Shown here: positions 9,403 to 18,008 of the stretch, piece after piece | Numbering within the stretch: position 1 is the stretch's first letter | How the letters are laid out: the number at the start of each line of letters is the position of its first letter | Translations under genes and position numbers: made by a program | Notes under the pieces: generated by a model | What the model was told of the DNA's origin: nothing | Seen by the model: only the letters and a program-made list of their open reading frames with translations | The model's database searches: none | DNA from: JABDEZ01 sp965276955 | Lineage (GTDB): Bacteria > Bacteroidota > Bacteroidia > Chitinophagales > Chitinophagaceae | Length of the DNA: 64,000 nucleotides | Reading direction: 5' to 3' | Assembly: GCA_965276955.1 (NCBI GenBank) | Contig: CBDIBP010000048.1 | Coordinates: 23,660 to 87,659 of the forward strand

Positions 9403-9893
9403 ATGAAACCTGTCCCATCAACAGCTGAGATATTAATGTGTAAAGTACTTGACCAGGACATTGATAAAATGTGGATCGATTGGGCAGTTGAGATGTTGAT
9501 GGTTGGTTATGATACTGAGCATCTGTTGATATTAGCTGGTATTACGCTCCCATGTAATCAATTTTATCTTCAGGAACTAACAGCTAAAATTCTTGATGAA
9601 CTGCAACTTGATCACTCCGATAAACAGCAAGTGATAAAAAACTATGCCTGTCTTCTTATTAAACAGGCACTTAAAGGTGAATTAACTTATGCATCCTGTC
9701 TAAGTAAATTAAACGAACTCTATTTACTATTATACGACGAATATTCTTTTTAGATAACTTTATGCCATTGCACTGGGCCTTTGATGGTCTAAAGGATTCT
9801 GAAGTGCAGTGGTATTGGGAAGGGGCAGATCGTAGCAATATTGAGGAGATCATTACCGATCAATTTCTTGATTGGTTAGCCTTACATCAATAG
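9403..9893 (+). CDS. Unknown cytoplasmic protein, frame broken
   Basis: I do not recognise this family. The first 116 residues are acidic and helical (DQDIDKMWIDWAVEMLMVGYD). They end at TAG after a T5 run (9747-9751). With one more T the frame continues LDNFMPLHWAFDGLKDSEVQWYW and ends at 9893, giving about 163 residues. There is no signal peptide. The last 7 bases overlap the end of the convergent acetyltransferase. AT-richer codon use than its neighbours hints at separate origin. Small accessory or immunity-type proteins have this look, but nothing confirms that. Confidence 0.5.
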
Positions 9894-10444
9894 TTAATGT
9901 CCTCTTCCAAAATTGCATACTCATAGTTGTCTACCCACTGACCGCGTATGGGTAGCTTTTTGCGGGTGTGGCCTTCGCGCGTCATGCCTGCTTTTTCCAA
10001 TACCCGTACCGATGCTATGTTGGCTGTTGCGCAGCCTGCTTCTACACGGTGCAGTTTCAGTTGTGTAAATGCAAAATGGATAAGGCACTTTGCCATTTCT
10101 GTAGCATACCCCTTTCCCCAATACTGCGGATCAAATTTGTACCACAGCTCTGCCGACCTATACTTAGCGTCCTTAACGTTGAGCCCTGCCAGCCCCATAA
10201 ATGCGCCGGTCTGCACATGCTCAATGCATAGTATATAAGATGTGCGGGGTACAGCAGCATTGCGGGTAATGCAATTCTCCAGCAGGGCTTGTGTGGTGGT
10301 TATGCTATCGGGTAGGCCCAGGGTATTATACTCATCAACTTCCGGTATGCTGTTGAGCGCATGCATATTCTCCAGGTCGGTGGTTAGCAGTTCGCGGATG
10401 TGTAGGCGTGGTGTGGTGAGCATGGAGTGCAGTGTGTAGTTCAA
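9887..10444 (-). CDS. GNAT N-acetyltransferase, RimJ-like
   Basis: A 185-residue acetyl-CoA-dependent acetyltransferase. It begins TPRLHIRELLTTDLENM, typical of RimJ/RimL ribosomal-protein-type GNATs. The acetyl-CoA binding segment is YWGKGYATEMAKCLIHFAF, followed by LHRVEAGCATANIASVRVLEKAGMTREG. The substrate is unknown. It ends inside the last codons of the convergent unknown gene. Confidence 0.9.
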   Translation of the reverse strand: MNYTLHSMLTTPRLHIRELLTTDLENMHALNSIPEVDEYNTLGLPDSITTTQALLENCITRNAAVPRTSYILCIEHVQTGAFMGLAGLNVKDAKYRSAELWYKFDPQYWGKGYATEMAKCLIHFAFTQLKLHRVEAGCATANIASVRVLEKAGMTREGHTRKKLPIRGQWVDNYEYAILEEDINY

Positions 10445-10471
10445 AGATAAGTTGCTTTTTGCAAGGTGAGT

Positions 10472-11274
10472 TTAACCTATTGCGCCACTGATCACATTAT
10501 ATATGTACCATGGCTTCCAGGGTATTGGTTGACCTAGCCTCATGCGTTTTGATGTTCTTATCTGTTTGAAGCCTTTCTGTAAAAGATATTCGGTTGCTAT
10601 TGTATTCTCTATAGGAAGCATGCAATAGTTGGTAGTTTTCAACCTTGCTTGCATCAATGCTATTCCCGCTTCAGCATTCTTTGCAATGACCAGTCCTCTT
10701 GCCAGGGAAGGCATATAAAACCCTTGCAGCTCATCATCAGAAACATACACCAAAGCGTCGGCAGTATTTTCAAGCAGAACTGCCGACCGGTCTTCCCAGT
10801 GGCTTCCTGATCCAAGCGTAGTATATCGTTAAGATATCTTTCTTCAAAGGGTTTTATACATTCAGACAACTGAGCAGTAGCATCCGGCGCTGCATTTTCA
10901 AAATGTACATGCTCAGAGATAATTTCGAAACCTAACTTCTTATATACAGGAAAACCAAAGTCCGTAGCATCTAATAAGACCGAATGGAAACGTATTCCAT
11001 CTATTTCGTTCAATAAAAACTGTGTGATGGCTATCCCTATACCTTTATTCCTATGTTCTTTATGTACTATGATGGCGTATAGCCAGGCAGTGTTACCATT
11101 ATAGATAATACCTCCCATACCCACTATTCTATTGTCTACAACAGCCTTATATGCCATACGGGTATCGCATTCAATATTATTCCGGGCTGGTTCGGTAATG
11201 TCGGCCCAGCCATCGGGCTGTATATTTTTAAGTTCGTCTAGGTCGGTAAGCAGTAGTGGGTGTATTTGTATCAT
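10472..11274 (-). CDS. GNAT acetyltransferase with YitH-like tail, frame broken
   Basis: About 267 residues. The N-terminal GNAT domain has the acetyl-CoA loop HKEHRNKGIGIAI and KLGFEI. The C-terminal part (YVSDDELQGFYMPSLARG, then NTIATEYLLQKGF) resembles the second domain of YitH-type acetyltransferases. The frame is lost at 10795-10797 (CCC on the + strand); one more base gives ATGEDRSAVLLENTADALVYV and restores a continuous protein. Substrate unknown. Confidence 0.8.
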
Positions 11275-11651
11275 GGTGCTGATAAATGGGTAACGTCAAA
11301 GTGATACCGTTATTGTTTTGTAAGTGTGACCTGTTATGTTAACGTCTGAACATTTGAAAAATGTACTGTATCGGCTGAATGCTATGATGGATGAAAATTT
11401 CGTGGTAGAGATGGTTTGTAGGTATGTTTTTATGAATTAGTATAGTGCTAATTGGGCTGGGCATCAAGGACTGAAATTTTACAATTGCCAGACCTGTTGG
11501 GACGATGTCAGAAAATAAGACTTCGCTAAGCGGAGGGTGATGTCGTATACCTATACCGTACTAAATATGCACACTTCTTTTTTGATGCAAGCAGTAGCTT
11601 CATGATGATGTAAGACACGCAAACGGACCATGTTGTAAAACATTACTCTTG
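11275..11651. other. Intergenic region, no clear gene
   Basis: The only candidate is a 34-codon frame at 11336-11440 (MLTSEHLKNVLYRLNAMMDE...), which I cannot support as real. The rest is AT-rich with no repeat or strong hairpin that I could see. Confidence 0.5.
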
Positions 11652-12050
11652 CTACCAAGATCTGGTTTGTTCGTTCTTGCTATTCTCCTTCAAGCTCCGC
11701 TTCACTTTTTCTCTATGTTGCTCACCCCAAGCGCTTAGTTCTGCTATCACGTTCTTCAGCGTGTGGCTATATTCGGTGGCTTCGTACACTATACTTACCA
11801 GGGTGGTACTGTATGCATTCCGTTTTATAAAGTCATTCAGTTCCAGGTCCTTTAGTTCTTTCGCCAGCACCTTGGCAGATATGCCTGTCACCGCTTGTTG
11901 TATCTCGCTAAAACGCCTTGAGGACTGCACCAGGCAAAGTATCAAAGCCACCTTCCACTTCCCATTAAGCACATACTGAGCATCAAGTACATTCCTCAGC
12001 GAACCTGTGCATTCTGCATTGCTGGGAAGGGCCTCCATCATCATCTCCAT
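11652..12050 (-). CDS. HxlR-family (DUF24) redox/quinone regulator
   Basis: A winged-helix repressor of about 132 residues. It shows the family hallmark: a conserved N-terminal Cys (C14 in NAECTGSLRNVLDA), then NGKWKVALILCL, RRFSEIQQAVTGISAKVLAKELKDLE and the wing. In the family this Cys can sense electrophiles or quinones, as in YodB of Bacillus. It is divergent from an azoreductase, its likely target. The ATG at 12050 is chosen because a TACCTTTG box (12056-12063) ends 5 bases before it; a start at 12068 would lie upstream of the promoter. Confidence 0.88.
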   Translation of the reverse strand: MEMMMEALPSNAECTGSLRNVLDAQYVLNGKWKVALILCLVQSSRRFSEIQQAVTGISAKVLAKELKDLELNDFIKRNAYSTTLVSIVYEATEYSHTLKNVIAELSAWGEQHREKVKRSLKENSKNEQTRSW

Positions 12051-12055
12051 AGGCA

Positions 12056-12063
12056 CAAAGGTA
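12056..12063 (-). promoter_or_regulatory. -7 box of the HxlR gene, near-leaderless
   Basis: TACCTTTG on the - strand, followed by only 5 bases and the ATG. Transcription would begin at or next to the start codon. It abuts the tandem operator-like repeats. Confidence 0.5.
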
Positions 12064-12067
12064 GCCA

Positions 12068-12103
12068 CTTACCTCAATGTAACCGCTTACCTACGGGTAA
12101 CTG
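12068..12103. promoter_or_regulatory. Two tandem 18-bp operator-like repeats
   Basis: CTTACCTCAATGTAACCG (12068-12085) is followed directly by CTTACCTACGGGTAACTG (12086-12103). Both follow CTTACCTnnnnGTAACnG, a TTAC-n6-GTAA dyad. A further GGTAACC sits at 12121-12127. They lie between the divergent HxlR and azoreductase promoters and are the natural binding sites for the HxlR protein. Confidence 0.65.
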
Positions 12104-12128
12104 CTCACTTTTGGACAATAGGTAACCA

Positions 12129-12136
12129 TAGTTTTG
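12129..12136 (+). promoter_or_regulatory. -7 box of the azoreductase gene
   Basis: TAGTTTTG matches TAnnTTTG, 33 bases before the ATG. It overlaps the third GTAACC half-site region, so a bound repressor would block it. Confidence 0.5.
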
Positions 12137-12169
12137 CCATCATTAATTCAAGCAAAAAAAGTAAAACGC

Positions 12170-12772
12170 ATGAAACACATACTTCATTTAAAATCAAGCC
12201 TTCAGGGCACCACATCATACAGCATCAAGTTGGGACACGCTATTGTTGAAAAGATACAGACAAAATATCCCGGCAGTACGGTGGAAGAATTGAACCTGGT
12301 AGATATCGATATACCGCATCTTAACCCTGCCGTTCTGCGTACCTTTTTTATTCCCGGACACCAGCTCACCGAGGACGAACAAGCATCCATTCGTTTTTCA
12401 GACGAGATGGTAAAGCAATTGATGGCCGCAGACATCATTGTTGTTGGTGCACCACTCTACAACTTTACTATCCACTCATCGCTAAAGGCATGGATAGACC
12501 ATGTGACCCGTGCCGGAATAACATTTGGCTACAACGACAATGGCCCGGTAGGAATGGTGACGGGAAAGAAGGTGTACGTGGCCATGTCTTCGGGTGGTAT
12601 CTTTTCAGAAGGTCCGGGTAAGGCTAACGACTTTGTTGCTCCCTACCTCAAAGCCTTCCTCGGCTTCCTGGGTATGACGGACCTCACCGTATTTCGTGCT
12701 GAAGGACTAAAAGTACCAGGAGTAAAAGAATACGCTATGGAGAAAGCTATCGAGAATATACAGATCGATTAA
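12170..12772 (+). CDS. azoR: FMN-dependent NADH-azoreductase
   Basis: A flavodoxin-fold quinone/azo reductase of 200 residues that reduces quinones with two electrons. It begins MKHILHLKSSLQGTTSYS, with the FMN phosphate loop. It then has APLYNFTIHSSLKAWIDHVTRAGITF, the core AzoR signature, and SSGGIFSEGP. It is divergent from the HxlR regulator across the operator-like repeats, so it is probably induced by quinones or electrophiles. An upstream start at 12134 would fall inside the promoter and is rejected. Confidence 0.93.
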   Translation: MKHILHLKSSLQGTTSYSIKLGHAIVEKIQTKYPGSTVEELNLVDIDIPHLNPAVLRTFFIPGHQLTEDEQASIRFSDEMVKQLMAADIIVVGAPLYNFTIHSSLKAWIDHVTRAGITFGYNDNGPVGMVTGKKVYVAMSSGGIFSEGPGKANDFVAPYLKAFLGFLGMTDLTVFRAEGLKVPGVKEYAMEKAIENIQID

Positions 12773-12782
12773 GTTCTCAGTT

Positions 12783-12805
12783 CCAGATGCCTTACAAGCA
12801 TCTGG
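12783..12805 (+). terminator. Stem-loop after the azoreductase
   Basis: CCAGATGC and GCATCTGG form a perfect 8-bp stem with a 7-base loop, 11 bases after the stop. There is no T-run, so termination is uncertain. Confidence 0.4.
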
Positions 12806-12876
12806 ACTATGCAACGGCCTCCTCTGCACATCCCCCTCGTTGCTAAAAGATACCGTTTGGGAATGATTGAAGGCTA

Positions 12877-14061
12877 TCAATAAAATCCTGTCATATACGG
12901 ATACCGCTCCTCATACAATTTCTTTACGCGGTCCAATATGGTTTGGCGCAGGGCATCTATATTCAGGCGTTCGGTTGCTGATATGAAGATGCAGGAGTTC
13001 TCGGTCACGTGGTTCCAGCGATCACTTAGCTGGCGCAGCAGGTCTTGCTTCACTTCAGGGTCCAGCCACTCATCGAACACACGGGCTTCATAAAGGTCCA
13101 TTTTGTTGAAGATGGTAAATATGGGCTTGTCAAATGCACCAATGTCCTGCAGCGTTTTGTTCACCACACCCATCTGGTCCTCATATGTTGGGTGAGATAT
13201 ATCTACCACGTGCAGTAGGCAATCGGCCTCGCGCACTTCATCCAGCGTGGTCTTAAAACTCTCTACCAGGTGGTGTGGTAGCTTGCGTATGAAACCTACG
13301 GTATCGCTCAGCAGGAAGGGGGTTTGCTCATATACTACCTTGCGTGTAGTGGTCTCCAGCGTGGCAAATAGTTTGTTCTCTGCAAACACATCGGCCTTGC
13401 TCAGCACGGTCATTATAGTGCTCTTGCCTACGTTGGTATAGCCTACTAAGGCTATACGTATAAATTCGCCACGCTCTTTACGTTGTGTAAAGGCCTGCTT
13501 GTCAATATCTGCAAGGCGCTTGCGCAGCACTGCTATCTTTTCTTTAATGATACGGCGATCGGTCTCTATCTCCGTTTCCCCCGGTCCACGGCTACCTATA
13601 CCACCACCCTGGCGCTCCAGGTGCTTCCACATCCCTTTCAGGCGGGGCAGCAGGTATTGGTATTGTGCCAGCTCCACCTGCACTTTTGCCTGTGCGGTCT
13701 TGGCGCGGCTGGCAAATATATCCAGTATCAGGTCGCTGCGGTCTATGATCTTTACACCCACCACCTCGGTTATATTATTTATCTGCGAGCCTGTAAGCTC
13801 ATCATCAAATATCACGAGGTTTATCCCCTTGGCCTTCACATACTCTGCTATCTCCTGCAGCTTTCCCTTGCCCACAAATGTCTTGCTATCGGGTTTGGGC
13901 AGCTTTTGTATAAATGTCTTACGCGTTACAGCGCCGGCGGTCTCTGCCAGGAAGGCAAGTTCCGCCAGGTACTCCATGGTCTGGGTCTCGGTCTGTTTCT
14001 GGTGCACCAGGCCTATCAGTACGGCCTGCTCTTCGTTTAGCGACTTCTTTTGTTCTATCAA
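12877..14061 (-). CDS. hflX: Ribosome-associated GTPase HflX
   Basis: A GTPase that binds the ribosome and rescues stalled ones under stress, 394 residues. Visible features are the N-terminal HflX domain, the linker GGIGSRGPGETEIETDRRI, G1 GYTNVGKST, G3 DTVGFIRKLP and G4 NKMD. I use the TTG start (LIEQKKSLNEEQAVLIG): a longer frame would run back through the terminator hairpin at 14083-14112 and match nothing. It lies downstream of the arginase-fold gene on the same strand but is separated by that terminator. Confidence 0.93.
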   Translation of the reverse strand: MIEQKKSLNEEQAVLIGLVHQKQTETQTMEYLAELAFLAETAGAVTRKTFIQKLPKPDSKTFVGKGKLQEIAEYVKAKGINLVIFDDELTGSQINNITEVVGVKIIDRSDLILDIFASRAKTAQAKVQVELAQYQYLLPRLKGMWKHLERQGGGIGSRGPGETEIETDRRIIKEKIAVLRKRLADIDKQAFTQRKERGEFIRIALVGYTNVGKSTIMTVLSKADVFAENKLFATLETTTRKVVYEQTPFLLSDTVGFIRKLPHHLVESFKTTLDEVREADCLLHVVDISHPTYEDQMGVVNKTLQDIGAFDKPIFTIFNKMDLYEARVFDEWLDPEVKQDLLRQLSDRWNHVTENSCIFISATERLNIDALRQTILDRVKKLYEERYPYMTGFY

Positions 14062-14082
14062 TTGCTGTTCTTTAGATCTAAA

Positions 14083-14112
14083 AAAACCATCCCGCCGGGG
14101 CGGGATGGTTTT
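14083..14112 (-). terminator. Terminator of the arginase-fold gene
   Basis: AAAACCATCCCGCC and GGCGGGATGGTTTT form a perfect 14-bp GC-rich stem with a 2-base gap. A run of Ts follows on the - strand. Confidence 0.85.
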
Positions 14113-14147
14113 AAGTATGCAAAGGTACGCTGTTTCGTTATATGTAT

Positions 14148-15263
14148 TTATACCATCCTTTCCTGTTCGCGCAGCCACCTTTCGGGCATCTCGTTGCTGC
14201 TGGCTTCCAGGTAGTCGTTATAGCTGCAGGGTATGTGCTCCCTGCCGGGCAGCTTCATCCACCACCTGTTAGTACGCTTGCTTTTCAGGAATATGGTATC
14301 ATTATCGGTAAAGGTCACGTGGAAGGTCACAAAGTCTTCTTCCTGTGTCAGCGGCACTTCTGTTTTGCGCACCTGGAAGCCGTCTATAAAGTACCACATC
14401 ATCTGCGCTATCAGTTTGGCGCTCATGGCATTGGCATCGTTGCTGCCGTGGTAGCCATATATGCCAAAAGAGGTCAGCTTATCGCTCATACCCGCATAGC
14501 GGGTCAGCATACAAGCCTCATCTCCTGTAAAACCATTGGGCGATCCGTTCACGTTCACCGGTGCATCGCTGTAGCGTATGGCGCTTATATCAAAGCTAAA
14601 GAGCTGGCTGTTGCGCAGCACAGGTTCCATATCCTCCATGCTTTCCCTTACCTTGCCCAGCCTGAAGAAATCAAAACGCATCTTATCCATGGTCTCCAGC
14701 ATGCGCGGGTGCGTGTAGTAGGTCTGGAAGCCTATGTGGCTGTAATGGCCCACATAGTTCGGCTCACTGGTCAGCAGCTCCATCATGTAGCTGCGGTCCG
14801 TTGTGCCCTCGGTCTCGTCCAGGTCCACCAGCATATCAGCCACCGATACATTTATCATTTTCTTGGCCTGCTTGTATACCTTGTATTGTTGCAGGGTCAG
14901 GTCGTGGCTGCCACCCAGCACCAGTGCTGCTTTGCCGGCCTCATATATTTCGCCCAGTACCATGGCCAGTGCGGCATAGGTATCTTCCATTGTGGCACCT
15001 TGCCTTATATTGCCCGAATCGGCTATTTTTATATCGTTGTGCCAGTTGTATAGTTTGTAAAACTCTTCGCGTATGGCATTAGGGCCATCGGCATATTCTG
15101 CCTCGCTATCGTTGCCACGCCACTCGCCGCAGCCTACTATTATTATATCTGCACTATCCCAGTCGCCCACAATGTGGCTGCCCCACTGTAGTGGCTGGTA
15201 TGTGCCTTGCGGTTTAGTATCTAAAAAATGTTCTTCTTCAAAAAATGGTTGTAAGTCTGACAT
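14148..15263 (-). CDS. Arginase/formimidoylglutamase-fold protein, altered metal site
   Basis: A 371-residue ureohydrolase-fold protein, the long type often annotated as formimidoylglutamase in Bacteroidota. The first metal motif GGSHD (H120) is kept. Where arginases have DxHxD it reads D143-M-L-V-D147, so the His ligand is Leu. The DxD motif reads D225-I-S227, so one Asp is Ser. Two of six usual Mn ligands are therefore missing and catalysis is doubtful. No histidine-degradation genes flank it. The fold assignment is firm; the activity is not. Confidence 0.8.
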   Translation of the reverse strand: MSDLQPFFEEEHFLDTKPQGTYQPLQWGSHIVGDWDSADIIIVGCGEWRGNDSEAEYADGPNAIREEFYKLYNWHNDIKIADSGNIRQGATMEDTYAALAMVLGEIYEAGKAALVLGGSHDLTLQQYKVYKQAKKMINVSVADMLVDLDETEGTTDRSYMMELLTSEPNYVGHYSHIGFQTYYTHPRMLETMDKMRFDFFRLGKVRESMEDMEPVLRNSQLFSFDISAIRYSDAPVNVNGSPNGFTGDEACMLTRYAGMSDKLTSFGIYGYHGSNDANAMSAKLIAQMMWYFIDGFQVRKTEVPLTQEEDFVTFHVTFTDNDTIFLKSKRTNRWWMKLPGREHIPCSYNDYLEASSNEMPERWLREQERMV

Positions 15264-15448
15264 GGTTCTCGCGATTGCGGTTAAAAATACATAAAGCCCT
15301 TATACGGTGTTCAATAAAATTACCGGCAAGCCTTATGTTGTTTCAAAATTAACCCTGCTTTTGTTAAAAAAAGCCGGGCTGGTATATATTGAGTACAATA
15401 GTCGGCTGATTTTTATATTTTTGGCCGCAGGCTTATTCCTATTTATTA

Positions 15449-16306
15449 ATGGCGAACGGAAAAAAAGGAAAACCATCTTACTTTAATGCTATACTTGGCG
15501 TGTCGCTGGTATTGTTCTTACTGGGCACACTTGGCTGGCTGGTAATGAATGGCCGCGCCCTCACGCACGCATTTAAGGAAGACCTGGAAGTGCAGGTCGA
15601 TTTTCATGATAATACCCGCGACGAGAACGTGCAGAAGATGAAGCAGGTGCTGGACAAGCAGCCCTTTGTGCGCGAATCGAGGATAATAACGAAGGAAGAG
15701 GCCATAAAAATGGAGAACCAAGTAGAAGGGCAGAACGCGGTAGACTTCCTGGGGTACAACCCGCTGTATACTTCTATAGCCTTCAAGATGCCTGCCGACT
15801 ATGTGAATAAAGACAGCCTGAATAAGATAAAAGAGTTTGTGCTGCAGAGCAACGTGGTGCGCGATGTAATATGGCCCAACGTGGTGGTAGACCAGATGAA
15901 CAGCAACTTCCGCAAAATAGGCATCATACTGGGTGGTATCAGCATTGCACTGTTCATAGCCGTTATATTTTTGATAGATAATACCGTGCGCCTGGCCATG
16001 TTCAGCAACCGTTTCCTTATCAAGACGATGCAGATGGTAGGGGCCACACGCTGGTTCATTACCCGCCCGTTCGACAGGCGCGCATTTTTAAATGGCCTTA
16101 TCAGCGGGGTGCTGGCTGTCATCGGGCTATGGCTGGTCATATCATTTGCCAATACCCAGCTGCCTGAGTTAAAGACCCTTACTGATACTTACCTGCTGGT
16201 AGCGCTCATGTGCGCTATGCTGCTGCTGGGCATTATCATATCTATGGTAAGTACGCACCGCTCTGTGCTCAAATACCTGAAACTGCATATTGACGATCTA
16301 TATTAA
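15449..16306 (+). CDS. ftsX: Cell division protein FtsX
   Basis: Membrane part of the FtsEX complex that activates peptidoglycan hydrolases at the septum. 285 residues: a first membrane helix (about 16-35), an extracytoplasmic domain (DVIWPNVVVDQM), then three helices in the FtsX permease domain with TMQMVGATRWFITRPF. The DUF3098 gene follows 23 bases later, the usual Bacteroidota arrangement. No ftsE is adjacent. Confidence 0.94.
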   Translation: MANGKKGKPSYFNAILGVSLVLFLLGTLGWLVMNGRALTHAFKEDLEVQVDFHDNTRDENVQKMKQVLDKQPFVRESRIITKEEAIKMENQVEGQNAVDFLGYNPLYTSIAFKMPADYVNKDSLNKIKEFVLQSNVVRDVIWPNVVVDQMNSNFRKIGIILGGISIALFIAVIFLIDNTVRLAMFSNRFLIKTMQMVGATRWFITRPFDRRAFLNGLISGVLAVIGLWLVISFANTQLPELKTLTDTYLLVALMCAMLLLGIIISMVSTHRSVLKYLKLHIDDLY

Positions 16307-16329
16307 TTTTCTTTTGTAATATTGCTATT

Positions 16330-16686
16330 ATGGCTACTGTTCCCAATCCAAATCAGAAAAAACCAGCTACTGCCGCACCGGTAAAACCTACACCAGTAGT
16401 AATACCTGCCCGCGCAGCAAAAGTGATAAAAAGCAGCGGACCACGCGGCAACCAGGTCTTTTTGTTCAACAAAGAGAACTATACCTGGATGATAGGTGGC
16501 GTGCTGCTGATACTCATTGGCTTCTTTCTTATGTCTGGCGGCAAAAGCCCCGATCCGCACAAGTTCAATTACGATGAGATCTATAGTTTCCGCCGCATCA
16601 CCCTGGCGCCTATAGTTATACTGCTGGGTTTTGTGGTAGAGGTTTTCGCTATCATGAAAAAACCTGTGGAGACCGAAACTGTATAA
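16330..16686 (+). CDS. DUF3098 membrane protein
   Basis: A 118-residue Bacteroidota-specific protein. A Pro/Ala-rich head is followed by FNKENYTWMIGGVLLILIGFFLMSGG and SFRRITLAPIVILLGFVVEVFAIM, the two membrane helices that define DUF3098. It accompanies ftsX in many Bacteroidota, so a role in division or envelope assembly is inferred. A terminator follows. Confidence 0.9.
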   Translation: MATVPNPNQKKPATAAPVKPTPVVIPARAAKVIKSSGPRGNQVFLFNKENYTWMIGGVLLILIGFFLMSGGKSPDPHKFNYDEIYSFRRITLAPIVILLGFVVEVFAIMKKPVETETV

Positions 16687-16707
16687 TTTATATTCATGAT
16701 ATCATTT

Positions 16708-16733
16708 AAAGGATACCCCGTTGGGTATCCTTT
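16708..16733 (+). terminator. Terminator after ftsX-DUF3098
   Basis: AAAGGATACC and GGTATCCTTT form a 10-bp stem closed by a short loop and followed by a run of Ts. Confidence 0.85.
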
Positions 16734-16767
16734 TTTTAATTATTAATTTCACCCGAAAAAAAGCCGG

Positions 16768-17280
16768 ATGCAGGTAAAAGGTAGTTCTCTACTGTTGCTT
16801 TCTTTTCTCTTCCTGGCATCGGGCCAGCTTTTTGGCCAAACGGCACGGGTAGTGTTCTTTCAAGATCAGGCACCATTTTCTGGCTACCTGTTTACCCACA
16901 AGGTGAAGATAACAGAAGCCAGCGAGGGGCAATATACTCGCCCGAAAACCACTTATGGCTACAAGTATATACTGGCGGGCAAGTTGACGCCACATACCGC
17001 ACTTGTATACGACTATACCGCACCCACACCTGCCTTCTATGTGGGGCACGATAAAAAAGACCAGCTCATCCCCAGCCAGCCAGTGCAGTTCGTAGCAATA
17101 AAGAGTATGTTCCCGTTCTTTGGTGCGCGCTACAGTTTCCAGACCTATACACCACAGCAGTTCAAAGAGCTATATGAGGGTAACGCACGCCTGCGAATGC
17201 AGTTGCTGAAATGCGGGTATCGTTCTGTTGATGAATTGCTGGTGGTGCAGCCCGCGATACAGCCAGATAAGGACAACTAA
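16768..17280 (+). CDS. Exported protein of unknown function
   Basis: 170 residues. A signal peptide (KGSSLLLLSFLFLASGQLFGQ) is followed by a small beta-rich domain (ARVVFFQDQAPFSGYLFTHKVKI, then HTALVYDYTAPTPAFYVGHDKK). There is no lipobox Cys. I do not recognise a family. It sits between the ftsX-DUF3098 terminator and the DUF502 gene. Confidence 0.7.
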   Translation: MQVKGSSLLLLSFLFLASGQLFGQTARVVFFQDQAPFSGYLFTHKVKITEASEGQYTRPKTTYGYKYILAGKLTPHTALVYDYTAPTPAFYVGHDKKDQLIPSQPVQFVAIKSMFPFFGARYSFQTYTPQQFKELYEGNARLRMQLLKCGYRSVDELLVVQPAIQPDKDN

Positions 17281-17399
17281 TTTAATATAATTAATAATAT
17301 ATTGCCAAACATTTACAATAATATATGATGGCTACATGCCCCTATAGTATTTTGGGGTGTTGCTTTTTGTATCTTAGTGCGCAAAATATCATCCCACAA

Positions 17400-18008
17400 A
17401 TGCGCAAATTAGCGGCCAAGTTCTTACGGTCATTCCTGCAGGGTCTTATCCTGCTAAGTCCGTTGGCTATTACTGCGTATGTTATCTACATTGTTTTTGA
17501 TAAAATAGATTCACTTATACCTATAGACCATATACCACGTGGTTTAGGTTTCATCTCTATTATCCTGTTCGTCACTTTTGTGGGCTACCTGGGCACACGT
17601 TTCTTTATAGGCAAGTGGGTGTTCGAGGCGTTTGGCCATGTGCTGGAGCGCACACCGGGGGTCAAGTACATTTACTCATCTGTGAAGGACATGGTAGGCT
17701 CGTTCGTGGGCGATAAAAAACGTTTCAACAGGCCCGTATGGGTGTGTGTAAACGTGAACCCCGAAATATGGCGCATAGGGTTCATGACGCAGGCCGACAT
17801 GACGCACATGGGCATGAGTAACAAAGCGGCTGTATATATGCCGCATGCATACGCTATATCTGGCTGGGTAATAGTTACCGATATCAAGTACATAAAACCT
17901 GTTACTACCATGAGCGCTGCAGAGGCTATGAAATTTGCCGTAAGCGGTGGTATCACAAACATACTCGACGAAAAAAATGATGGACAACCAACGGAAGTTG
18001 AATTTTAA
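17400..18008 (+). CDS. DUF502 family membrane protein
   Basis: 202 residues with two membrane helices at the start (FLRSFLQGLILLSPLAITAYVIY and FISIILFVTFVGYLGTRFF). A conserved soluble part follows (ERTPGVKYIYSSVKDMVGSFVGDKKRFNRPVWV). Function in bacteria is unknown. The ATG directly before RKLAAKFLRSF is chosen. The 3' end overlaps the start of serC by 29 bases in another frame, so the two are translationally coupled. Confidence 0.9.
   Translation: MRKLAAKFLRSFLQGLILLSPLAITAYVIYIVFDKIDSLIPIDHIPRGLGFISIILFVTFVGYLGTRFFIGKWVFEAFGHVLERTPGVKYIYSSVKDMVGSFVGDKKRFNRPVWVCVNVNPEIWRIGFMTQADMTHMGMSNKAAVYMPHAYAISGWVIVTDIKYIKPVTTMSAAEAMKFAVSGGITNILDEKNDGQPTEVEF

Noticed and set aside
11336..11440. 34-codon frame in the gap before the HxlR gene
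   Set aside because: Too short, no recognisable family and no clear promoter.
14061..14178. Longer N-terminus for HflX
   Set aside because: The extra 39 codons cross a strong terminator hairpin and do not resemble the family.
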